A stretch of DNA of 24,275 bases from Ettlia oleoabundans (taxonomy: Eukaryota; Chlorophyta; Chlorophyceae; Chlamydomonadales). The stretch spans positions 1 through 24,275 of the forward strand of contig JAAMXP010003045.1 of the NCBI GenBank assembly GCA_019693395.1, in the 5' to 3' direction. A model generated the notes under the pieces. The model searched no databases, was not told the DNA's origin, and saw only the letters and a list, made by a program, of their open reading frames with translations. Positions 1 to 8,871 of the stretch are shown here, piece by piece (the stretch's first letter is position 1; every line of letters begins with the position of its first letter). Position numbers and translations under genes: made by a program.

Positions 1-156
1 GGTGGGGGCCCGCCTGATTGAGAATGCCATGCAATCTTGTATTGACGACACCAAGGTGCTTCTTGACTGGCTGCTTTGCGGCCGGCTAGCTGCCTGACGT
101 GTGCTTAAGGATGCACAAGCCAGCGCTGGATCATCTACTGCTGTTGTCTGGCGCAG

Positions 157-1078
157 GGTTTGTGATGCCGCGGGAAGAACCCCTGCTGCCGGCTGTGGAC
201 CTCCCTACTTTCGACGAGGGGAACGCGTATGCAGAGACGCCCCTTGATGACTCCATGTATGATGGTGAGCAGCTGGGGTGAAGCGCTACTGGGTGCAGGA
301 GGACTGGCTGCTTTGTGAGGTGGGCGCCTGCTCGACATGGCATGGCCTGTCACGGCAGTAAGCCATTCCTTTTCAAGTTGCTGAGCAGCAGTTCTTGCAA
401 AGCCCTGCAGCCGATTCAACTATGTATCCGCGAGTTCCATTGACATCGCCAGGCAATCATGTTACTTGCCTCTGCCGCTGTGTGGCTATGCATACGAGCT
501 GTTCCAGCTGTGTCGCTCCCAAGAGCACCACCCACCGTTGCTTCCTGTTCCTGCTTACCTCCCTTAGCGGCTTCGTTGCCTTCCCTGCATGGGCTTCAGA
601 CCCTGCTGGCGAGTATGTGACGCGGGAGGAGTATGAGCGGCTGAAGGGGCGCCTGGAGGCTATGGGCACCACTGTGGAGCAGGATGAAGCGCTGCTGGAA
701 AACACCACAGGTGGGCCATCATTGCCCGGTTGTGTTGGTGCATGGAAGCAGTGCATCTCCCCACAATTCTATTCGACTTGCTTAAACGCTGCTGCCGCTG
801 CTGCTGCTGCTGCTGTCTTATGACTTGCCACCTGCATGCACTACGAGACCTTGCTAGATAGCTGAGTCATTGCCACATCAAACAGAGGTTGCTGCCTGTG
901 CACTCCCATTGCCGCAGACTGGCAGCGCCGCGTGCTTCTGCAGTTCCGCATTCAGCGCAAACGTGCTTTGCAAGTGACTATGGACAAAATTGCGGCCCAC
1001 TTGAAGCTGCATGATGGGGAGGCGATGCACGTGGCGACCAATCAGGGTGGAACGGAGGATGAGGGTGGAGAGTTGTGA
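157..1078 (+). CDS. SET-domain LSMT-like protein, copy 1 (3' end only)
   Basis: Only the last three exons are in the window: 157-264, 600-710 and 918-1078 (TGA stop). Bases 1-156 are the tail of the preceding intron. They correspond to exons 9-11 of the complete copies downstream and use the same phases (1, 1, end). The first exon starts with GFVMPREEPLL, the end of the SET domain just after its catalytic tyrosine segment. The next (DPAGEYVTREEYERLKG...) and the last (LLQFRIQRKRALQ) form a helical C-terminal part resembling the Rubisco LSMT substrate-binding domain. That domain normally positions the protein substrate of a lysine or histidine methyltransferase. Exon 11 is closest to copy 2, while exon 10 is almost identical to copy 4. 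The 5' part lies outside the window, so whether the gene is intact cannot be judged. Confidence 0.8.
789..816 (+). repeat. (GCT)n microsatellite in intron 10 of SET copy 1
   Basis: About nine CTG/GCT triplets with one interruption (GCC) lie in the intron between 711 and 917. The matching intron of copy 2 lacks it. Confidence 0.8.
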
Positions 1079-1461
1079 CTCGCATCCACCTACTAACTCT
1101 TACAAGGTTGACATTCATAACTGTCCCTGTATCCTTAGAACTGTACCTTTGCAAGTAAGATTACTTGGTGCTGCTACAAAGCCTACTGGTCCAGTGGTGC
1201 TGTGGGTGGCGGTGCCTGCGTGTGCCGACATGACTAAGCCAGCCATGTCCACACCTGGCATCTGCTGCACATGAACATGTCATTTGAGGCTCCACGAGGC
1301 TGTTACGGATAGTCGACTCAAAACACCAAAAAACATTGTTCTCAAGTCGCCACGTCACAGGGTGCTGCTTTTAGCACAAGGTGCTGCTGTCCACACGTGG
1401 CATGTACGTGCGTCGTTGTCATATTTATAGGGCTCAACCTTAGTAAATCTCTAAGCTGATC
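1079..1461. other. Intergenic region between SET copies 1 and 2
   Basis: No gene is supported here. It holds the 3' flank of copy 1 and the promoter of copy 2. Much of it aligns by eye with the copy 2-copy 3 spacer (4669-5141), including tACTGGTCCAG, GCCTGCGTG and GAGGCTCCAcgAGGCTGT stretches, so the duplicated unit includes flanking DNA as well as exons. Confidence 0.7.
1395..1429 (+). promoter_or_regulatory. Candidate core promoter of SET copy 2
   Basis: ACGTGGCATGTACGTGCG at 1395-1412 is preceded by C, making a G-box-like CACGTG. It is followed by an AT-rich TATTTATA at 1422-1429, the only TATA-like run near the start codon at 1462. An almost identical 18-mer (one change) lies at 5054-5071 before copy 3. 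Conservation in otherwise drifted spacer suggests function; binding factors are unknown. Confidence 0.35.
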
Positions 1462-4400
1462 ATGCCGATCGGAGAAGGGTTGCAGCTGGGGTTCAAGAGC
1501 AAGCGGGCCCCGCAGAAAACTGCAGCAGGGGTACTGCTGCGGATCCTGCTACTAGCAGCAATATGCAGCGCAACTGCAGATCCAGATAATGAAAGGGTGG
1601 AAGCCAAAGTGGCGGCCTGGTTGCTGGAGCAGGGTGCCGAGCTGGTGCGGCCAACAGCGGTCGTCACTGTCCTGAAAGGCTGAGGTGCAGCATCGGGTTA
1701 CAAAGGCTGCGCCAGATGCTGGACAGCTCTCGCAGACAAAGGTTCGCTTGGCTGCCGCCGCTTTGCCCGCTGCAGAATGGTGTGACGGTTGGGCGGGCTT
1801 GCCCCACGTGCATGCGTGGCGTGCTGGCCACCAAGAGCTTCCAAAATGGCGACATCATTATGAGGATCCCCTTCTCCGTCATGATCGTATTTGGGTGGGT
1901 GCTTGTTAGCCTTGTCAGCACTGATGCCGCCTGCAAACGTGCAGCACGCTGCCAGGCACCGCTTGCTGGTGCTAAGGACAGCGGGGAGCCCATCAGGCAT
2001 CAGCCAGAGCCTACACAACAGTGCAACTTTGTGGCACCTTAACCGTCCTTGTATTGGGTATTGCAGGGAGGGTTACTCTTACTTTGCTGAGCTGGCTCGA
2101 GAGCTGCTGCTCAGAATGCACAACGACCCCGCCTTCAACGCCACCTGGGGCCTCTACTGGCAAACACACCCAGGCCCCGAAGATATGTTCACTCCAGAGG
2201 TGAACCAGTGCGGCAGCTGAGTATGTTAGTCTTTTAGGGCCACGCCCCACGGCAGCTGGAGCCCTCCCATGGCAACCTTCATATGCCTGTGTGGTGCCTG
2301 AGTGTTGGCCCAACTGCTGGCTCTCTTGCTACAGCCCCTGAGGGGCATAGCATGACTCCAGTGTGGCTGCCGTCATGCCTTACGTGCAGCGCGGCCTGGT
2401 CGTTGGCTGGTCCTTTGAAGCATTAATGACCCAAGTCAACCCCTGCACTTTCCACCATTTGCGGCCTGCAGTTGTACAGCGACGAACACCTGGAGATGCT
2501 GCAGACACCAGAGCTGGTGGGTGAATGGGTTGGGGTGTGGGCGGGTATGGAACAGCGGGACAGTTTTGCTAGCGCACAATGTTGTTTCCGCACAACATGA
2601 CGGCATGCGCACGCCATGTGGCCTGAGCTTGCCCAACTTCCTCTGCCACCTGCCCGCCCATCTGCTGTCACCGCCCACAGTTTGCCAACACAGCTTATGA
2701 CAATATGCGCTATCTGTTCCGCAACATGACATAGGAAACCTCGACATCTTTTGTTCCTTTGCAGGAGGCGCTCACTCGCCGACACAGAGACTTGTGTGAG
2801 CAAGTTTTCAACGGCAGCTATGGAGGGGGCCTCTATGAGCCTTTGCCTGACGCGGCCCCTGCTGCCACCCTAGATGCCTTCAGACACGTGACTGCAGTGG
2901 TGAGTCGCTCCGCCTTGCGGGATCAGCACCACTTGTCCGTGGTAACCTCCAAGGCACCAACAACAAGTCACAGAACTGCCCAGGGTTGAACGTGCAACCC
3001 ACCCAGCTCCACTGCCGGCCCACCTCTTGCAAGATTGCGTAGGTACACAGTCGCTCCTTTAGCCTTGCGCGTGGCACAAACAGGAGGGGTGTGGGCCACA
3101 TGATACCGCTGCTTGACCTCATCAATCACGATGATGACGCCCCCAACTGCCGGTGGTATTTAGGTGGGTAAAGGGCCAGTCCCCTCTACAACTCTGTTCG
3201 TCCCCGGCCATGCGGGCAATAGTTCTATTACTGTCATCGTCACTTGCGGTGGTTTCTAGCTGTTGCGTGGCTGTTCACGAATGAGCCAAGTATGTGAAAT
3301 TCGTTTGTCATGTACCAGCCAACCCTACCAAGGCTTTGAGAGCCCCTGTCGACTGCAACATGCAACTCTTGCAGAGGGCGAGCAGGGTCTGGTGCTCAAC
3401 GCCCATCTGCCAATCAACGAGGGGCAGGTGAGACAGGGGTCACTATCCAGCAACAATGTGACAGCCGGGCGGGGTGGCCTGTGCCTGCCCACAGCATGCC
3501 TGCGGAACAACATATGCAGAAATGCGGGGGCGCACGCGTGCGTGTGGCGGCGGATGGGTGGTGGGGGTGGGGGGTGCGGGGGTTAGAGTTCCCAATCTGT
3601 GATCCCATGGCTTTGGGGTTGCAGGAGCTCACCTTCAACTACCTCACAAACGTGGCGCACCGGCCAGACATGAGTTTATTCTATTTTGGTGCGCAACTGA
3701 CATCGGACGTGACTGAACTGCGCAAAGGCTGGCAATGGCTCTCTGTCAATAGATTTGTTTGCATGGCAGGCATTCTGGAGCTTGCTGCATTCATGGGTGC
3801 ATGTGCTGTTCATGAGAAGGGGGAGGCGCTATCCTTGGATGAGTTGCCTGGTACATGGTGGGTCAAAGCGCCCTATGTCTCCTGCTGAGCCACTACCGCT
3901 TGCGTCACTGTCGCTGTCTTGCACAACCCCCGACTGTACTGGTACAGGTTTTGTGGAGCCTCGAGAGCCGCCCTTGTTAGCTGCTGTGGATCTGCCTGGG
4001 CTTGATCCAAACCAACCGTATGCTCAGACAGCTCCTGATGACTCGATGTACGGCGGTGAGCGTGGGGAGTAACCGTGCTGTGCAGTGGAGGTGTTTGACA
4101 CCAGCGTTTTTAGTGCCTGCATTTACTGAGACATTACCTGCTTCGCCTTCCCTGCATGGCCCTCAGACCCTGCTGGCAGGTATGTGACGCGGGAGGAGTA
4201 TGAGCGGCTGAAGGGGCGCCTGGAGGCTACGGGCAGCACTCTGGAGCAGGATGAAGCGCTTTTGGGAAGCACCACAGGTGGGGCGTCATCGCTCAGTAGT
4301 GTTGGTGCATGGCAGCAGCACATCTTCCCCGAGCTGAGGAAAAGCGGTGCAAAACCGCCGATGCTGCTGCCGGCTGCTGGCTGCTGCAATCCCTGGGATT

Positions 4401-4668
4401 ACCACAGCGTGCATTGCGACAGCTCAAACCGTATATTTGAGTCATGGCTGAGTCATGTTTGTGATCTGGCAAACAAGTGTCACTGCCTTCACACTCCCTT
4501 ACTGCAGAATGGCGGCGCCGAATGCTCTTGCAATATCGCATTCAGCGCAAGCGCGCTCTGCAACTTACTATGGACAAGATTGCGGCCCACCTTGAGCTGC
4601 ATGATGGGGAGGCACCAGAGGTGGCAAGTGACAGGGGTGGAATCGTGGACGACGATAGAGAGCTGTGA
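1462..4668 (+). CDS. SET-domain LSMT-like protein with signal peptide, copy 2
   Basis: Exons: 1462-1644, 1776-1894, 2067-2199, 2472-2516, 2765-2899, 3043-3163, 3375-3427, 3625-3688, 3948-4055, 4167-4277, 4508-4668. All junctions are GT-AG and in phase, giving 410 residues. Residues about 18-40 are a hydrophobic leader (VLLRILLLAAICSATA), read as a secretory signal peptide. The SET domain runs from about residue 62 (VGRACPTCMRGVLATKSF) to 289. It contains YSYFAELARELL, the SET motif DLINH (N233-H234, cofactor-pocket asparagine/histidine), and EGQELTFNY (Y269, position of the catalytic tyrosine) followed by the FGFVEP turn. The C-terminal helical part (ERLKGRLEA, QDEALL, RIQRKRALQ) resembles the Rubisco LSMT substrate-binding domain. 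The family uses S-adenosylmethionine to methylate proteins; the substrate here is unknown. The exon 1 donor is inferred from a GTGCGG conserved in copies 2-4; an alternative at 1662 adds six residues and also keeps phase. Confidence 0.82.
3556..3582 (+). repeat. G-rich tract with quadruplex pattern in intron 7 of SET copy 2
   Basis: Four runs of three or more G (GGG, GGGGG, GGGGGG, GGGGG) are separated by loops of 4, 1 and 3 bases on the coding strand, inside the intron 3428-3624. Introns 7 of copies 3 and 4 have no such tract. Confidence 0.7.
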
Positions 4669-4738
4669 CCTTTCCTATTGATTCAATAACCTCATCGAAC
4701 CTTGTCCTTTGTACTTTCATATTGTCTCTGCATATGTT

Positions 4739-4744
4739 AATAAA
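4739..4744 (+). terminator. Candidate AATAAA polyadenylation signal for SET copy 2
   Basis: AATAAA lies about 70 bp after the stop codon at 4668, in an AT-rich patch unusual for this window. Green algae often use TGTAA instead, so the call is tentative. Confidence 0.3.
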
Positions 4745-5053
4745 TTTGTGTACATTGCAATTAAGCGCCAATTGCTGCTGTCTGGCTGCAAGGCTTACTG
4801 GTCCAGAGGTGTTGCTGGGTGGCGTTGCCTGCGTGAGCCGGCATGATAAAGCTTAGCCATGTGCACACCTGACATCCCAGTGCATAGCATGTTACCTGCA
4901 AGGCTCCATAAGGCTGTGATGGATCCTTACTCAAAAAGTTTTTCTGTTATTTTCATTCACCAATCTGGGTGCAATCTGACATCCCAAGCCGCCCTGTTGA
5001 CATCACATCTGTGCTGCGCCAGTGCTGCGCCAGTCTGGCACCAGTCTGTGCAA

Positions 5054-5071
5054 ACGTGGCATGTAGGTGCG
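5054..5071 (+). promoter_or_regulatory. Conserved upstream element before SET copy 3
   Basis: ACGTGGCATGTAGGTGCG differs by one base from the element at 1395-1412 and sits at a similar distance (about 70 bp) from the start codon at 5142. The preceding base is A, so the full CACGTG palindrome of copy 2 is lost here, and there is no TATA-like run after it. Confidence 0.3.
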
Positions 5072-5141
5072 ATGTTAAGATAGTCAAAGTCACAAACAAC
5101 ACTATGCAAAGCTTGCCGAGCAGGTTGCAGGAGTGTTGGGA

Positions 5142-8100
5142 ATGCGTTCTCGTAGCAAGCGGACCCTGCAGAAAACTGCAGCATGGGTACTGCTGCGGGT
5201 CCTGCTACTAGCAACAATATGCAGCGCAACTGCAGATCCAGACGATGAAAGCGTGGAAGCCAAAGTGGCGGCCTGGTTGCTGGAGCAGGGTGCCGAGCTG
5301 GTGCGGCCAACAGCGCTCGTCACTGTCGTGCACGCTTGAATTAGGCTGTGTACAGCACCGGGTTTTAAGTGTTACACCAGAAGCTGACAGCTGTCGCAGA
5401 CAAAAGGTTTGCTCCGGTGCCGCCGCTTTGCCCGCTGCAGAATGGTGTGACGGTTGGGCGGGCTTGCCCCATGTGCATGCGTGGCGTGCTGGCCACCAAG
5501 AGCTTTCAGGATGGCGATGTCATCATGAGGATCCCCTTCTCCGCCATGATCGTCTTTGGGTGGGTGCTTGTTGGCCTTGTCAGCACTGATGCCGCCTGCA
5601 GAACGCGCCGCGCGCTGGCAGCTGCCGCTAGCTGGACTCTAGACAGCCGTGAGACCAGCAGGCAGCACAGCAGGCATCAGCTCTGGCCTGCACCACGGTG
5701 CAAGTTTGAGGCACTATAATCTGTCTGCATGTTCCTTGTATTGGGTATTGCAGGGAAGGTTACTCTTACTTTGCTGAGCTGGCTCGGGAGCTGCTGCTCA
5801 GAATGCACAACGACCCCGCCTTCAACGCCACCTGGAGCCTCTACTGGCAAATGCACCCAGGTCCCGAAGATATGTTCACTCCAGAGGTGAACCAGTGCGG
5901 CAGCTGAGCGTTTTTGGGAGGCTTGTATGGGTACGCCCCCATGGTAGTTGGAGGCGCTTCGATGGCAGATCCCACATGCCTGTGTGGTGCCTGAGTGTTG
6001 GCGCAGGTGCTGGCTACTCTTGCTCCTGCCCCTGAGAGGCATTGCATGACTCCATATGTGGCTGCCAGCATGCCTCGCCTGCTGCATGGCCTGGTCGTTT
6101 GGACATTAACGACCCTGCTTGAACCCGGCAACACTTGCCCTACACTGCCTGCAGCTGTATACAGATGAACACCTGGAGATGCTGCAGACACCAGAGCTGG
6201 TGGGTGGGTAGCTGGTGGGAGGCTGTCGCCACGGCAGTTAGATTCGCCTCAAAGGCCAAGGGTCATGCACCTTGAATTCATGAGTGACATGCGCACAATG
6301 TCAGCGATGTGCCCACCCGCCTCCCGCCCGCAACCCGCCCGCTCATTTGATGTCATTGTTCGCGGAAGTATAACAGCAAAATACAGCAGCTCGCAATGAT
6401 GTACGTCTGACCTCCCTGCAAGGCAACAACAACCAACACCTCCTGTTCCCCTGCAGGAGGTGTTCGCTCGCCAACACAGAGACTTGTGTGAGCAAGTTTT
6501 CGATGGCAGCTTTGAAGGGGGCCTCTATCCGCCCTTACCTGAGGTGGCCCCTGCAATCACCTTAGACACCTTCAGACACGTGACTTCATTGGTGAGTTAG
6601 GCTCCCCGCTGGACCAGCACCTCACATTTGTGATAGCCGTCTATTGGACGTGATAGCCTTGTAATTCCAGCATCATTATATTCTAGCCGCCCATGGCTGG
6701 TTGTCAACCCCACCAGCTCCACTTCTGGCCCACTTGTGACACGATGTGCAGATACACAGCCGCTCCTTCAGCCTTGCGCGTGGCGCTAATGGTACGTCTG
6801 TGGGCCACATGATACCGCTCCTTGACCTCATCAATCACAACGATGACCATCCCAACTGCTGGTGGTATCTGGGTGAGCCAAGGGACATCCACCGGTGCAT
6901 AGCTGTTGGTAACCACCCTTGCTGGCATACTCCTGCATTTTCGGTGCTTGAATGCGGTGCCGCTGGGCTGTTGCGCAGCTGTTCAGGTGTATGCCAGGTG
7001 CTATATTTGGGCCTGCAGTAGCCGACTCACTAGGGCTTTGAAAGCACCAGTCAAGCAGAATTTGCATTTTCTGCAGAGGAGGGAAAGGGCTTGGTGCTCC
7101 AAGCGCAGCAGCCAATTACGGAGGGACAGGTGAAGGAGAGGATCAACACTCAGTCGCGGCCAGTAAGGGGGGCCATGCATGTGCTTGCCCGCAACAAACC
7201 GGCGCACAACGTATGCACAACTATGTCTGTGTGGGAGCAGCGCTCACAAAGCTCACAATCTGTGATCCACTGCTCTGGGGTTGCAGGAGCTCACCTTCAA
7301 CTACATCACAGATGTATCGCACCGGCCAGATATGAGCTTATTCTATTTTGGTGCGCATTTGTACCAACCTTGGACACAACTGAACTGCTGATTGTTGCCA
7401 GTACCTCGCTCGTTCACGCCGCTTGGCAGAGAATACGTCTAAGCTGGGCGATAGTGATGCATGATTTTGGGCAGGAGTGTGGGTGCATGAGGAAGGGTAC
7501 ATGAATGGTGGGGTGAGTGTCCTGGTGCATAGTAGCTATACAAGGTGCATGTCGGGCTCGGCTGCTGCCACTGGTTGTGCTGTTTTTCCTACTGTAGTCC
7601 CCCTGACTCCCTCTGTGGCACCCTGACCGTACCGGCGCAGGGTTCGTGGAACCTCGGGAGCCGCCCTTCTTGGCCGCTGTTGACCTGCCCGGACTTGATC
7701 CAAACAACCCGTATGTGCAAACACCTGCCGACGACTCGATGTATGACGGTGAGCGTAGGGGATAACAGGCCTGAAGAGGGAGCTGTGGTGTCTGCGTTGT
7801 GTTAGCCGACTCTGATTGAGAATTTAACACTTTGAATGATCTGCCTTCCCTGCGTGGCCCTCAAGACCCTGCCGGCGAGCATGTGACGCGGAAGGAATAT
7901 GAGCGGGTAAAGGAGCGATTGACAGCGGCAGGCACCACCGTGGAGCAGGATCAAGTGGTGTTGGGATCAACCACAGGTGGGGGCAACTTGTGTATGCTGC
8001 TGCCAGCTTTTGCCGTCCTCGCTTGCTTCGCTGTGTTATGATTGCCCCTAAAGTTGTCGCCCCGTTGTATCGCAACAAAGCATAGCGCTGATAAAGCAAA

Positions 8101-8330
8101 TGCAAAACTGGAATACTGGCATGCCAGGTGTTGCAGACTGGCGGCACCGGGTGATCCTGCGATTCCGCATCCAGCGCAAGCGCGCCCTACAACTGACCTT
8201 GGACAAGCTTGCGGCCCACCTGGGGCTGGAAGGTGGGGATGCGGACGATAAAGCAGCAAAGCATGGTGGGGAGGAAGCGCAGAGGGTGACTAAAAAGGAT
8301 GGACGAGGGCATGATGGTGGAGAGCTTTGA
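5142..8330 (+). CDS. SET-domain LSMT-like protein with signal peptide, copy 3
   Basis: Exons: 5142-5300, 5441-5559, 5754-5886, 6155-6199, 6457-6591, 6752-6872, 7077-7129, 7287-7350, 7641-7748, 7866-7976, 8137-8330. The model gives 413 residues, with exon lengths equal to copy 2 except the first and last. The ATG at 5142 is the first in frame; the reading frame upstream has only GTG. A leader (WVLLRVLLLATICSATA) is followed by the SET domain, with DLINH (N225-H226) and ELTFNY (Y261). The C-terminal LSMT-type helices end in a longer charged tail (about 30 residues, rich in K, D, E and G). Exons 1-7 and their flanks resemble copy 2, whereas exons 9-11 and introns 9-10 resemble copy 4. The exon 10 acceptor is AAG instead of the CAG used in the other copies. 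No frameshift or premature stop is seen, so the copy looks functional. Confidence 0.82.
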
Positions 8331-8871
8331 CATCCGCGATGAACCAATCAACCTTCACTGAAGCTTTAGCTGCCGGAGAGGCAGCCTTGGCGGCTGCCCC
8401 ACAGCTGGCCCCCCCGTTCCACCTCCAGCAAATCAACTGCAGTTGGATGGCTCAACGCTGGGTATAAATGAGTAAGGAAGTTGGAGGGATGTTGGCTGGA
8501 TACTGGCATATGCATCGCGCCAAGTTGGGTGCCAGAGCCACGCTGGCAGACCTAGAAGTTCACGCTGCTTACTGCTCCACTACGTGGGCTAGGCACGCGG
8601 CCTCAGCCCTACAATGCATGCTGCTTCGACAGGAACAGCACCCATGGTCTGTTATGAGGTTCTAGTGAGAGTAGGTGAAAATCGGCCTTCAGAAGGCCTG
8701 CTTTCCCAGCTTTTTGTCGGACTGCGTGCTTTCCTGCCGTGTTGGGGCTTCCCATGGCGCTTCCCATGATCCCAAATCACCTAACAGCGGCTCTCTCCCT
8801 CTGCCCATTGTTGCCCGTCTCCGAGCTAGGTTACATACGCGTTCTACTACTCCGGTCGGAGTTGCTTCCGC
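8331..8871. other. Intergenic region between SET copies 3 and 4
   Basis: This 541-bp stretch shows no similarity to the two other spacers of the array. It contains a small inverted repeat, GGCAGCC...GGCTGCC, near 8380-8398, and a TATAAA at 8463-8468 directly followed by a 65-codon open frame (8468-8665) that has no recognisable features. I do not call that frame a gene. The promoter of copy 4 should be in the last few hundred bases. Confidence 0.5.

Larger units (their letters stand above)
4669..5141. other. Intergenic region between SET copies 2 and 3
   Basis: No gene is seen. It begins with the 3' flank of copy 2 (candidate AATAAA at 4739-4744) and ends in the copy 3 promoter. It is homologous to 1079-1461. 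A short duplicated phrase, GTGCTGCGCCA repeated directly at about 5010-5031, is also present. Confidence 0.6.

Noticed and set aside
395..823. 142-codon frame ending in an alanine run
   Set aside because: It only contains exon 10 of SET copy 1; the rest is flanking intron, and the alanine run is the GCT microsatellite.
1645..1683. Read-through of SET exon 1 (RPTAVVTVLKG then stop) as a short secreted peptide
   Set aside because: The GTGCGG donor at 1645 is conserved in all complete copies and splices in phase to the SET-domain exon, so the extension is best read as intron start.
8468..8665. 65-codon open frame directly after a TATAAA
   Set aside because: The ATG overlaps the TATA-like run, leaving no room for a transcript leader, and the product has no recognisable feature.
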